Below, in pieces: positions 45,379 through 56,800 of a stretch of DNA of 64,000 nucleotides. The position numbers and the translations under genes are program-made. The notes below the pieces were generated by a model, which saw only the letters and a program-made list of their open reading frames with translations, had not been told where the DNA came from and did not search any database. The DNA is taken from the NCBI GenBank assembly GCA_907163345.1, contig CAJQUN010001104.1, positions 1-64,000 on the forward strand, written 5' to 3'. This DNA comes from Haberlea rhodopensis (Eukaryota > Streptophyta > Magnoliopsida > Lamiales > Gesneriaceae). Positions within the stretch are counted from its first letter, which is position 1. Each line of letters starts with the position of its first letter.

Positions 45379-47920
45379 TGTGATGACCAGGGATTATAGG
45401 TGTTAATCCCGTAGTGTTAATAATCCCTAAAGTGGTTTTACGTGGCGATTTGGAATTTTAATCGAGGTGTTGGGCCTTCTGGGCTCGTTTATTTGGGCAG
45501 TTGGGATCGTTGGATCCAGAGGTTGAGATTGTATTCACATTACGGTGTAAAACCTAAGAGTTGGGTTTTTGATGTGTCTCGGAATCTCGGGTGCTATGTG
45601 AGCACCGGTAGAGGGTTTTGGAGTTAGAGAGAGAGTTTTTGAAAACAGATGATTTTTAAGGAATCATGATGTATTTGTGGGGCTATTAATTTTTCGGGGT
45701 ATTTTTGCTATAAATACCATTTAAACCCAAAATTTTAGACAGAATATCAATTTCAGCCTCAAATTCCTCTCTCTCTCTCCCCGCATGCGATTCCCGTCGC
45801 CCCCTGCACCCCCGCCGTTTCAGGCGCTCCGCCAGCCGCCGTCCGGCCGCCGATCGGCGCGTGCGACCTACCCACGGCTTCGTCTCGTCCATGCGCTCAT
45901 TTCCCCTCCGTCAATTGAAGGTTTCGTCGCGTTTCTCGTTCGGATTTTGAAGAAAGGCGTCGATCCCCAAAAGTTAGGGTTCATCGATTTCGAACGATTT
46001 TGCTTCCGATTTTCGTTGGGTAATCTCCCTTACCCCTTGTTCGTCTTTTTCGTGCATTTCCCTGCTTAATTCGGTGGTTTTGGTTCGAATTTATTTTCGA
46101 AAATTGGTAGGGTTTGGTTCGAATTTTGGGGGTTTTTGGCAGGGGTATTATTTCGTGCAATTGATCGATTATTGCATGTTTTAGGAGTATTGTGATGCTT
46201 GATTGAGATCGAATTGAGAAGCTTTGGTTCGAATTTGAAGAATTTTAAGAGTTGGGATTTAAAGGCTTGTTTGGGTTCGATTTTAAGGGGGTTGAATTCG
46301 AAAATTTGGGGGTTTTTGTCAAGGGATGTTGATTCTTGCTTGGATAGCTTAATTGACATTTTAGATGGATTATGGTATTTTATTGGGTTCGAAATTGTGA
46401 GATTAAGGTTCGATTTTTGTAGGGCATTCTTGAACAAATTTCGATATTGTCTCATTTATTTCCTTCCCTGCATGTACCCTGCCCCGGGTCTTTTAAGAGG
46501 ATAATTGTCGTGTGTTGACAATATTTTGAGGGATATGGGTGTGCTTGAGCATAGGTTACATGTTCGTAAATAATTGTGAATTATTTATCGTGTTAGCACA
46601 TCATTCCTCGGGGCATGGAACTCGAGCAAGGTTTGGCTCGGACTTCGGAGATTTAAGGTACGTGCGACGTACGAGCATTACTATATATATGTGAAATGCA
46701 TAAGGTGTTTTTGATTGCATTGAATGTTTTGCGTATGGTTATACATATATGTTGATATGGCCAAGGAATGACCCAAATCTTGATATCGCAGCTTGTAGCG
46801 TGCGTGACACTAGAGTAAGATGACTCTTACATGATATAAGGGGTACTGGGTTTATATGACTATATTATGAGACATTTGAGATGTCTAGGTTTGTAGAATC
46901 ATGTATTCTTCGTGAGACATTGAGATGTCTAGGTTCGTAGAATCATGTATTCATTATGAGACATTTGAGATGTCTAGGTATAATGGAAAGCGAGATTATG
47001 AAATCAATATTTGATATTGATATATCTATATTTGCATGTATATGAACTTGGAATCATTCATTTTTGATATTTGAGAATCAGGCATGCGATGTGTAAATCA
47101 ATGTGTTGGTTTACTGATTTATGAGGTTTGATGAGTTTGATGATTGTGAGAACAGGGACAGTACACGGAATCCCGGATGAGGTTGCCATCCAGGGAGTAT
47201 CATTTAAATTCATTAGCATTTACCTTTGTTGTAAATTATGAATTTCATTATTATGATTATGGGATTTTGTGTATTGGTATGCTCACCCCGTTGGGGGCTG
47301 TCTCTGTTGGGACAGGTGGACAGGTACATCGATGGCTATGGAGCTGAGCTCGAGCTGTTGATTTGAGGTACTCCCAGGATCGTGGTACCAGGGCTTGATG
47401 GAGCACGGTATCGTATAGAGTACCTATGTATACACCTGAGGATTTATACATATTCATGATGCTCGCATGTGAGCACGATTATACTTGTATATGGATTGTA
47501 TATAAAGGCATGAGCCTATCTCTCTTTCATTTAAGGTTGCATGCAATTAGAGGTTGAATTGCTAGAATGATATGAGAGTCATTGGTGTATTATGTGTGGT
47601 GTCTTCCCTGGCTGGGAATTTACTTGTATTGCTGCTTTCTGTTGAGTATTATGCTTTCCCTGGCCGGGAATTTTGTTATGTGTTGTACTCTTTTTTTTGG
47701 GATAGCTCTATTTATGGGGAGACTCTGCCCAAATTTTTATAAAAGTTTACAATGTGAAAAGTGGCACCAAGGGGTTGGTAAAGGGCAAACATATGAGTCT
47801 TTCATTGACAGGCAATGATTAAGTATCATCAGAGCTTCCCGATTGACATTTTATAGAAAGCATGTACCACACATAGTGGTTAATACACAAATCAAGGTTT
47901 AAGGGCTTGGGGTCCTTACA
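45379..47920 (+). repeat. 3' LTR of element 4 (2542 bp)
   Basis: Same length as the 5' LTR. Differences noticed are near 45664 (T/C), 45741 (T/G), 45784 (A/C), 46542 (C/G) and 47331 (A/G). It ends GGTCCTTACA and is followed by AAAAT. Confidence 0.95.
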
Positions 47921-47925
47921 AAAAT
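47921..47925. repeat. Element 4 target duplication, right copy (AAAAT)
   Basis: Matches 38658-38662. EPRV sequence resumes immediately after. Confidence 0.9.
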
Positions 47926-49718
47926 TAATTCTGTTAAAATATCAAACGAAAATGAAAGTTCCGATAGTGATTCTGATAATCTCATAAATGAAATTAATGA
48001 AATTTCAAAGGCGAAATAGATAAATTACGTTCTTTCGGACCAACTAAAATTTTTTATAACAAACCTACACCTCCTGATATTCAATATGAAGAAAGAACTC
48101 AATTTCAAACTTCTAAATCTGATGGACAATCTATACATCAATGGAATATAGATGGTAAATCCGGATCAGAAATACTCAATACATTACAAGAAATGGGTAT
48201 GGCAAAAACTGCCTATCGTATTCATAATGCTACAGAAGAAAATTCTGTAGGTCTACTTGTAACAGGATTTACTGGACAATTAAAAAATTGGTGGGATAAC
48301 CAATTAACTTTAGAAGAAAAACAAGCTATTATACATCATAAGTCAGAATTTGAAACTGAAGACGGAATAATTCAACAAAAGGCTGATGCCTGTGACTATT
48401 TAATAATTACTATAGGTATGTATTTCATAGGAAATCCTAAAGAAGAATTAAGCTCATCTCATATTGTTCTTTCAAACTTAAGATGTCCTACTCTATCTGA
48501 TTACAGATGGTACAAAGACGTCTTTCTTACTTATGTTCTCAAACGAACAGACTGTAATCAAGCTTTCTGGAAAGAAAGATTCATTGCAGGTCTTCCTAAA
48601 TTATTCGGTGAACGAATAACACAAAAACTCACAACTGAAACTGATAGTGATCCTATCAATTTTGATTCAATAACCTTTGGACAATTATTTTCTTTTATCA
48701 AAAGAGAAGCTTTAACGTTATGCTCTGAATTAAAAATACAATCAAAATATGGCAAAGATAAACATAATTCTAGAAAAGAATTAGGTAACTTTTGTGAAGC
48801 ATTTGGTATGCCAAAAATTCTTGCTCCATCAACATATTATAAAAATAAGGTTAGAAAACTCACTTAAGACAAAAGATATCGAAAATATTTTCGCAAAACT
48901 AAAAGAAGTTCAAAAGAGCCAATGCCAGAAGAATCATTTAAGAAAAAGAAAGAATCTTATAAAAAACCATACAAAAAATTTAGTAACAATAATACTACAA
49001 AAATTCAATGTTGGAATGTCATCGTTTTGGTCACAAGGCAGACACCTGTCCTGTGAAGACAAAAATAAATGAATTATTTCAAGATGATCCAGAACTTAGA
49101 GATAAAATATCAACATTATTAATAAATGAAGAAAAGCCACATTCTCAAACTTCTGAATCAGAATCTAGTATTAATATTGATTTCGAATATTTAAACCAAA
49201 TTGCAAATAGCTCTAGTGATAGTGAAGACGAAAATCAAAATTCTAATTTCTGCTCTTTGTCAATAAATGTAATTACAAAAAATAAAGATCAACAAGAATT
49301 TTTATTCGAATTAATAAATAAAATCAATAATCCTGAAGATCGTATAGAATATTTACAAAAAATTAAAAATTTACTTATTACTGAAGAAGAACCAGTTAGT
49401 CAAATAAATGAACCTTTTAGTATTTCGAAATTATTTGATAAAAGCCATTCCTCTACTATAAAGAAAATAAATTCTAATGATCTCCAAAGAGAAATTAATC
49501 AATTAAAAAAACAAATCTCAAATATTTATTGTCAATTAAATAATCTTGATACAAAAGATTTAGAATTAACTACGAGATTATCTATTCTTGAACAAGAACA
49601 TTCCTTTGATACAAAAGATTCTGAGCAAGGACAAATTCATGTCTCTCAAAATATGCCTGATCAAGAACAATACGATCAGACAATAGAAAAAATTCATTCC
49701 AAAAATGGTATTCTATGA
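47926..49718 (+). pseudogene. EPRV coat protein with zinc knuckle, broken
   Basis: It resumes the interrupted frame, hits TAG near 48017, and continues in another register as a 225-residue block (48193-48867). That block includes the tryptophan-containing segment QLKNWWDNQL and the WKERFIAGLP motif seen in caulimovirid coat proteins. After a further frame change the zinc-knuckle region lies near 49010-49055. Its cysteines and histidine fall in two different registers because of a small indel, so the finger is broken here. A glutamate- and serine-rich tail with coiled-coil-like spacing follows to 49718. The source protein would form the capsid and bind nucleic acid. Confidence 0.78.
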
Positions 49719-49984
49719 TTACTTTAATAATTAATGATTTTAAAATTAACACTATTTGCCTAATAGATAGTGGTGCTGATCAAAATTGTATAAATGAAGG
49801 ACTTATTCCTACTAAATATTATGAAAAAACAAAAGAAAAACTTGTTGCAGCTAATTCAACACCCTTAAATATCAAATATAAATTATCCAAAGCTTATATC
49901 TGCAATCAAGGATATTGTTTTAAAACCCCATTCATTTTAGTTAAAAACTTAAATCAAGAAATAATATTAGGAACTCCTTTTTAA
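49715..49984 (+). pseudogene. EPRV aspartic protease
   Basis: An 89-residue frame with the retropepsin signature LIDSGADQN near its start and ILGTPF at its end (compare the hydrophobic-x-G-x-P/D segment of retropepsins). It overlaps the coat-protein frame end by 4 bp and ends at a stop at 49982. Between here and the RT region (49985-50200) the frame is disturbed. Confidence 0.78.
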
Positions 49985-50139
49985 CCTCAATTTACCCTTT
50001 TCATGTAAATCATAAAGGTATTACTACTAATATTATGGGAAATAAAATAAGTTTTCATTTTTCTACTCCTACAAAAGTAAAAGAAATATCTTTACTTCAA
50101 GAATCATCAATTTTAAACAACTTAATTTAATTAAAACCA

Positions 50140-51103
50140 AAAAATCACAAATAAATCTGTTAAAAGAAGAAATATCATATATAAAAATAGAAGAACAAAT
50201 ACAACTTCCCACAATCCAAACAAAAATCAAATCCATAGAAGCCAACATTAAAATAAAAATATGTTCTGAATTTCCTAATGCTTTTTGGGATAGGAAACAT
50301 CATATCATAGAATTACCTTATGAAAAAGAATTCAAAGGACATCCCTACAAAAGCAAGACCTATTCAAATGAATAAAGAATTACTTGAAACCTGTAAACAA
50401 GAAATTCAAAATTTACTTACTAAAAATTTAATAAGGCCAAGCAAATCTCATTGGAGTTGTGCAGCCTTCTATGTCAATAATAATGCTGAAAATGAACGTG
50501 GTGTTCCTAGATTAGTGATTAATTATAAAACTTTAAACAAAGTTTTACAATGGATTAGATATCCGATTCTTAATAAAAGAGATTTAATAAATAGATTATA
50601 TAAGGCAACTATTTTTCAAAATTTGATATGAAATCTGGATTTTGGCAGATTCAAATTAATGAAAAAGATAAATATAAAACTGCTTTTACTGTACCCTTTG
50701 GACATTACGAATGGAATGTAATGCCTTTTGGTCTCAAAAATGCTCCTTCTGAATTTCAAAATATAATGAATAATATTTTCAATTCCTTTGATTTTATCAT
50801 TGTGTATATTGATGATGTTTTAATATTTTCAGAATCAATAGATCAACATCTTAAGCACTTAAATATTTTTATTCAAGTTACTATGAAAAATGGATTAGCC
50901 GTTTCTGAATCTAAATTAAAATTATTTCAAGGCACTATCAAACCTATTTCAAGAGCCATAGAGTTTGCTTCAAAATTTCCCGATGAAATTAAAGATAAAA
51001 CTCAACTTCAACGATTCCTAGGATGTCTCAATTATGTCTCAGATTTCTTTCCCAAGCTTCGTATTATTTGTAAACCTCTTTATCAAAGACTTCAAAAGAA
51101 ACC
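50140..51103 (+). pseudogene. EPRV reverse transcriptase (plus-strand copy), truncated
   Basis: Pararetroviral RT in two overlapping frames (50320-50631 and 50628-51158), with a frame step near 50628. Visible motifs are RLVINYKTLN, FGHYEWNVMPFG, and the catalytic YIDD at 50805-50816. Relative to the inverted copy it lacks 36 bp near 50930, an in-frame loss between two TTTCAA repeats. It stops at 51103, early in the connection to RNase H, where it joins inverted promoter sequence. The last codons of the second frame are read from that inverted sequence and are not viral protein. Confidence 0.85.
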
Positions 51104-51111
51104 AACGCACC
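51104..51111. other. EPRV head-on junction with short templated filler
   Basis: Plus-strand RT sequence ends at about 51103 and inverted promoter/leader sequence begins at about 51112. The intervening AACGCAC(CTT) also occurs 23 bp further on at 51127-51136, so it looks copied from nearby. The inverted copy ends within a few bases of the primer site. Confidence 0.75.
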
Positions 51112-51760
51112 TTGAGGGGAGGATCGAACGCACCTTTGCAAGTTTGGATGGGACATGATATGAATATTAAACATGATATGAATGCAAAACAATTGATGTA
51201 TGTAAATAAAGACTTAAATAAAGACTTTAAAGAAAACAATTTGTAGTACTGACTTACTTTGAATTTGAACAATAGTAGATGATTACAAGCAAGTATTGTA
51301 GTGGAAAATGAGAATGATTGATAATAAAATCATCCAGAGAATTCTGCGATGATTATAATGAAATCTACACATCTATTTATAGATACAAAATTGAAATTAC
51401 ATTTGCATTACATTAGCATCTACTTTTGAGAATGGTCGACAGTACTTTGGAATCTTTACTGTAGTCTTTTGATTTGAGTGGGAAAGCATCTTGAATTATA
51501 ACTGTTGCTTTAATCTTCCTTTTGAGTAGTGGTAGCTTTACGTCAAATCATCCTGTCCTTTTTGTCTGGATCTTTGCAGTAAAGCCATCGGCTAGCTGTG
51601 ATGAGTCCTCCAGCTCTCCACATGAATTTTGATCTTCCAGTTTTAGTGCCGACTAGTTCTCTTTTTTGAATCATTGAATATAAAATTGTTGTATTTTTGC
51701 TTGGTCATGGACATGGTTTGCTTTGTCATAGCTGTATCATAAATCAAATGGATCTTGAGC
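51112..51760 (-). promoter_or_regulatory. EPRV promoter and leader, inverted copy
   Basis: Reverse complement of about 36130-36750, including TATAAATAG at 51373-51381 (minus strand). It ends just before where the tRNA primer site would be, and that site is absent here. Confidence 0.75.
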
Positions 51761-52950
51761 AAATTGATCTTTGAATGGGTCGAAATTTGATGTTGATTCA
51801 TCTGAGTCAGCTTTTGAAGAGGACGACTTCATTTGTTTTAGAAAATTAACATAATTAGCTGCTAATTCTGGACAATCTTCCATCATATGAAGTAGTTTGA
51901 TCTGTTTTTCTGAGTACTAGGTCATAGGTTGTTTGTCTTTTTCTATTTTTGTTTTTCGTGCATTTTGAATCATGAATTCATTTTTTGCTTGAGTTCGTGC
52001 ATGCGAGGGATGAGTTGGTTTCGTAGATACTTCAGATTGATTAATTGGTGACCATTTAATTTTTTCACCAGTTTGAAGAAATCTAAGAACCACTTCTTGA
52101 TTGCAATAATGAGTTGAATAATTTTGCCACCATTTAATTTTGAATTCTCTTACAATAGAGATAGGGTAAGGTTTTGAATAAAATTGTTGAAATTGGAAAT
52201 TCCAACAAAAAATCCATGGTACTTTGAATTCAGCGAAATAAAGAATTTGTTTTTCAAAGTCTGTACCTGGAGCTTTTGAAACAAAACTTTGAAGGACAAG
52301 TTTTACATCTGGAGGTAGAATTTTGGTTGAAGGACCAAATTTGAACCACCAGTTGCAAAACCAAATGGGGAATTCTTTAAAGAAGTTTGAATGAAATGTA
52401 AAAACCAAGAATGATCAAATGGTCGTTTGAAAAAAGTATTAAACCATGCCATTTTGTAATCAGGATAATTATAACCCTTAGGATTAAAATCTTTTGAAAA
52501 ATTCTTTTGGGAGAATGGAAAAGTCCATTCTTCTTGTTTAAAAATCTTTTTTATTATACATTTTGAAAAAGCAATTCTAAAAGGATTTTTATTATCAGGA
52601 GTGTGGACTAATTCTATTGATTTTGAATCAACAAGAATAAATTCATAAAATTGTTGAGTATTTCTGGAGTCTTCTGGGTACCAATGACAACCTTGAGGAT
52701 AATAACGTTGAATAATACTTCTGAGTGTATTAAAGTCAGGGACAGTTGAAAATCTAGTTAGGGTAAGATGTTCAACATAAGGTTTTGTGAAATAGGGAGA
52801 TGATTGGGATGATTGAGTAGGTAAAGGCTTTTCAGGTGTGGTAGGTGCAAGGGGTGTTTGAACAGCTTGAGTATAGGTAAGAGGTGGAAAATCTGCAAGA
52901 ACCGTAAATCTATTTTGAGTGGGTTTTTGAGCTGCATAATCATCGGATGT
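51740..52950 (-). pseudogene. EPRV 3' ORF of unknown role, inverted copy
   Basis: Homologue of 34931-36126. It is readable in two frames with a switch around 52400 (52303 onward, then 51917-52408), followed by a stop near 51917. It differs from the plus-strand copy by scattered substitutions and small indels, so both copies carry independent lesions. It joins the RNase H region without an obvious gap, which suggests the 3' ORF is fused to or directly follows pol in the source virus. Confidence 0.65.
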
Positions 52951-53827
52951 TGGAACTTTGGACTGGTTCATCTGTAACAATATTTTTTCCTTGTAAAAAT
53001 TCTCTAGTAAGAAAATCTGGAAGTGAATTGGATGATCCTTTAATGTATTCAATCTCAAAATCAAACACTGATAAAATAGCTTGCCATCGAGCAAAGATTT
53101 GTTTGAAACTATGTTTTTTACATCTTTTTGTAAAATTTCTTTTGCAGATTTGCAATCGATTCTTAACAGAAATGATTTATTGTATAAATCGTCTTGAAAT
53201 TTAGAAATGCACAAGACTATGGATAAAATTTCTTTTTTGACAGTAGAATAATTTTTTTGAGATCCTAACCAAATGCCTGAATGAAATCGAATGATATGTT
53301 CAGTTGTAGGAGATGCAGATGAATGTAATTTTTGTTTGAGGATACCCCCATACCGTGAATCAGATGCATCTGTTTCCACTATAAGGTAGGCGTCAGGATT
53401 AGGAAGTCCAAGGCAAGGTAAGGATGTAACTTGGGTTTTAATTAATTGAACTAGACGTGAATGTTCAGATGTCCATTCACAAGGTTTCTTTTGAAGTCTT
53501 TGATAAAGAGGTTTACAAATAATACGAAGCTTGGGAAAGAAATCTGAGACATAATTGAGACATCCTAGGAATCGTTGAATTTGAGTTTTATCTTTAATTT
53601 CATCGGGAAATTTTGAAGCAAACTCTATGGCTCTTGAAATAGGTTTAATAGTGCCTTGAAAAATATCGTGTCCTAAAAAACGAATTTTAGTTTGAAATAA
53701 TTTTAATTTAGATTCAGAAACGGCTAATCCATTTTTCATAGTAACTTGAATAAAAATATTTAAGTGCTTAAGATGTTGATCTATTGATTCTTAAAATATT
53801 AAAACATCATCAATATACACAATGATA
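52940..53827 (-). pseudogene. EPRV RT C-terminus and RNase H, inverted copy
   Basis: It begins inside the RT catalytic motif at about 53827, passes an in-frame stop near 53790, then runs open from 53739. It includes the RT thumb and connection and the RNase H start (VETDASDSRYGG near 53370). The end of RNase H (52940-53155) is readable in a different frame, so there is at least one frameshift near 53150. It retains the 36 bp missing from the plus-strand copy. Confidence 0.82.
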
Positions 53828-53839
53828 TTTAAGTGCACG

Positions 53840-56800
53840 TTTTTTTATTAAAAAATAAAAAAACGTGCTAAATTGTAAAAATTGCTCAAAAGTTTCTTCA
53901 AACCAAGAAAATGATGTACTCAAGACATATACTTGAATGAATATTCAAACAAAATAGAAATTTATCAAAAAATAAAAAAAACATACGTAATTTTTTAATA
54001 TATCTTAATAACTTCTTCCATCTAAGAAAATGATATACTCAAAAATATATACTTGAATATTTGGACAAATCGAAATTTATCAAAAAATTTAAAAAAAAAA
54101 AACTTTCGAAATTCTTAAAATTTTGCAAAACCTTATTTCCAAATAAGAAAATGGTGTAATAAAAAGACCAGATGTTAAAATTATAATATCTGAATTGCTT
54201 TACGAAGACATACTTAAACATTCACACGAAAATGAAACTAATGAAATAAAAATAAAAAAACGTGTGTAACTGTGAAAATTGCTCAAACACTTTTTCTAAC
54301 AAAGAAAATGAGGTATTCAAAACACATACTCGAATATTCGCATGAAATCAAAATTTCTAAAAAATAAAAAAACTTACGTAATTGGTGAAAATTTCTTGAA
54401 ATCATCATCCAACCAAGAAAATGTACTCAAGACTTGATGTTAAAATTCCACAAATAGAATTTGTTTACGAAGACATATACTCGAATATTCGAACAAAATC
54501 TTCATCCAACAAAGAAAGTGATGTCATATACTCGAATATTCGCACAAAATAGAAATTTATGAAAAAATCAAAAAACATATGTTATTTGTGAAATTATCTG
54601 AATAATTTCTTCCAACTAGGAAAGTGATGTACTCAAAATAAATACTTGAATATTTGGGCAAATCGAAATTTATCAAAAAATAAAAAAAACCTACGAAATT
54701 CTGAAAATTTCTCAAAACCTTCCTCCAAATAAGAAAATGATGTACTCAAGACTAGATGTTAAAATTTCACAAATTGAATTGGTTTACAAAGACATATACT
54801 CGAATATTCACAAAAAAAAAGAAATTTATGAAAAAAATAAAAAACGGTCGTAACTATGAAAATTGCTCAAACACTTTTTCCAACAAAGAAAATGTTGTAT
54901 TCAAAACACATAATCAAATATTCGCACGAAATCCAAATTTCTAAAAAAATCAAAAGACTTTCGTAATTTGGGAAAATTTCTGAAAATCATCTTCCAACCG
55001 AGAAAATGTACTCAAGATTTGATGTTAAAATTCCACAAACTGAATTTTTTTACAAAGACATTTACTCAAATATTAGCACAAAATCTCCTTACAACTAAGA
55101 AAATGATGTACTCAAGGCTTATACTCGAATATTCTCATAAAATCTTCATCCAACAAAGAAAATGATGTACTCAAGATCTATAACTCGAATATTCGCACGA
55201 AATCAAAATTTATTAAAAACTCAAAAAACGTGCTTAATTGTAAAAATTGCTCAGAAGTTTCTTCCAACCAAGAAAATGATGTACTCAAAACATATACTTG
55301 AATGAATATTCACACAAAATAGAAATTTATCAAAAAATAAAAAAAACATATGTAATTTTTGAATATATCTTAATAACTTCTTCCATATAAGAAAATGATA
55401 TACTCAAAAATATATACATGAATATTTGGACAAATAAAAATTTATCAAAAAAATTTTTTAAAAAAAACTTTCGAAATTCTGAAAATTTCGCAAAACCTTC
55501 TTTCCAAATAAGAAAATGGTGTAATAAAAAGACTAGATGTTAAAATTCTAAAATCTGAATTGCTTTACGAAGACATATAGTTAAACATTCACACAGAAAT
55601 GAAACTAATGAAAAAAAATAAAAAAACGTTTGTAACTGTGAAAATTGCTCAAACACTTTTCCTAACAAAAAAACTGATGTATTCAAAACACATACTCGAA
55701 TATTTGCATGAAATCTAAATTTCTAAAAAAATCAAAAAGCTTACGTAATTTGTGAAAATTTCTCAAAATCATCATCCAACCAAGAAAATGTACTCAAGAT
55801 TTGATGTTAAAATTCCACAAATAGAATTTGTTTACGAAGACATATACTCGAATATTTGCACAAAATCTTCATCCAACAAAGAAAATGATGTCCTATAATC
55901 GAATATTCGCACAAAATATAAATTTATCAAAAAATCAAAAAAACATATGTAATTTGTGAAATTATCTTAATAATTTCTTCCAACTAAGTAAGTGATGTAC
56001 TCAAAATAAATACTTGAATATTTGGGCAAATCGAAATTTATCTAAAAATAAAAAAAACCTACGAAAGTCTGAAAATTTCTCAAAACCTTCCTCCAAATAA
56101 GAAAATGATGTACTCAAGACTAGATGTTAAAATTCAACAAATTGAATTTGTTTACAAAGACATATACTCGAATATTCACAAAAAAAAAGAAATTTATGAA
56201 AAAAATAAAACAAGTCGTAACAATGAAAATTGCTCAAACACTTTTTCCAACAAAGAAAATGTTGTATTCAAAACACATAATCAAATATTCGCACAAAATC
56301 CAAATTTCTAAAAAAATCAAAAGACTTTCGTAATTTGGGAAAATTTTTGAAAATCATCTTCCAACCGAGAAAATGTACTCAAGATTTGATGTTAAAATTC
56401 CACAAACTGAATTTTTTACAAAGACATTTACTCAAATATTAGCACAAAATCTCCTTACAACTAAGAAAATGATGTACTCAAGGCTTATACTCGAATATTC
56501 GCATAAAATCTTCATCCAACAAAGAAAATGATATACTCAAGATCTATAACTCGAATATTTGCACGAAATCGAAATTTATTAAAAAATAAAAAAAACGTTC
56601 TTAATTGTAAAAATTGCTCAAAAGTTTCTTCCAACCAAGAAAATGATGTACTCAAGGCATATACTTGAATGAATATTAACACAAAATAGAAATTTATCCA
56701 AAAATAAAAAGAAACATACGTAATTTTTGAATATATCTTAATAACTTCTTCCATCTAAGAAAATGAAATACTAAAAAATATATACTTGATATTTGGACAA

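Larger units (their letters stand above)
38663..47920 (+). mobile_element. Element 4: non-coding LTR retrotransposon (LARD-like) inserted in the EPRV
   Basis: 9258 bp, with two 2542-bp LTRs (TGTGATGACCAGGG...GGTCCTTACA), target duplication AAAAT, Met-tRNA primer site and polypurine tract. The 4.17-kb interior has no reading frame longer than about 120 codons and no gag, RT or integrase motif. It must therefore have been copied with proteins from another element. TGTGAT LTR start, primer site and the GAGGACGAAATTC block before the polypurine tract are shared with elements 1 and 2, pointing to a chromovirus-type helper. I count about five substitutions between its LTRs by eye, so it is recent. 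Long LTRs plus a non-coding interior fit the LARD description, although the interior is not shown to be conserved. Confidence 0.92.
34866..53827. mobile_element. Rearranged endogenous pararetrovirus (Caulimoviridae), split by element 4
   Basis: A block of about 9.7 kb of EPRV sequence (after subtracting element 4) inserted in the satellite. It shows the caulimovirid set: promoter with TATAAATAG, Met-tRNA primer site, 30K-type movement protein, coat protein with zinc knuckle, DSGA protease, YIDD reverse transcriptase and RNase H. There are no LTRs and no integrase. It consists of a 65-bp inverted fragment, a plus-strand stretch (34931-38662 and 47926-51103), and a minus-strand stretch (51112-53827) that overlaps the first in content. 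Reading frames are interrupted by several stops and frameshifts, so this copy cannot encode the full viral protein set. Genus is not assigned; petu-, solendo-, cavemo- or florendovirus-like all remain possible. Confidence 0.9.

Noticed and set aside
38663..47920. Segmental duplication as an explanation of the two 2542-bp repeats
   Set aside because: TG...CA ends, primer site, polypurine tract and AAAAT duplication fit an LTR retrotransposon exactly.
34866..53827. Intact, potentially replicating endogenous virus
   Set aside because: Both copies are partial, inverted relative to each other, carry several stops and frameshifts, and one is split by a 9.3-kb element.
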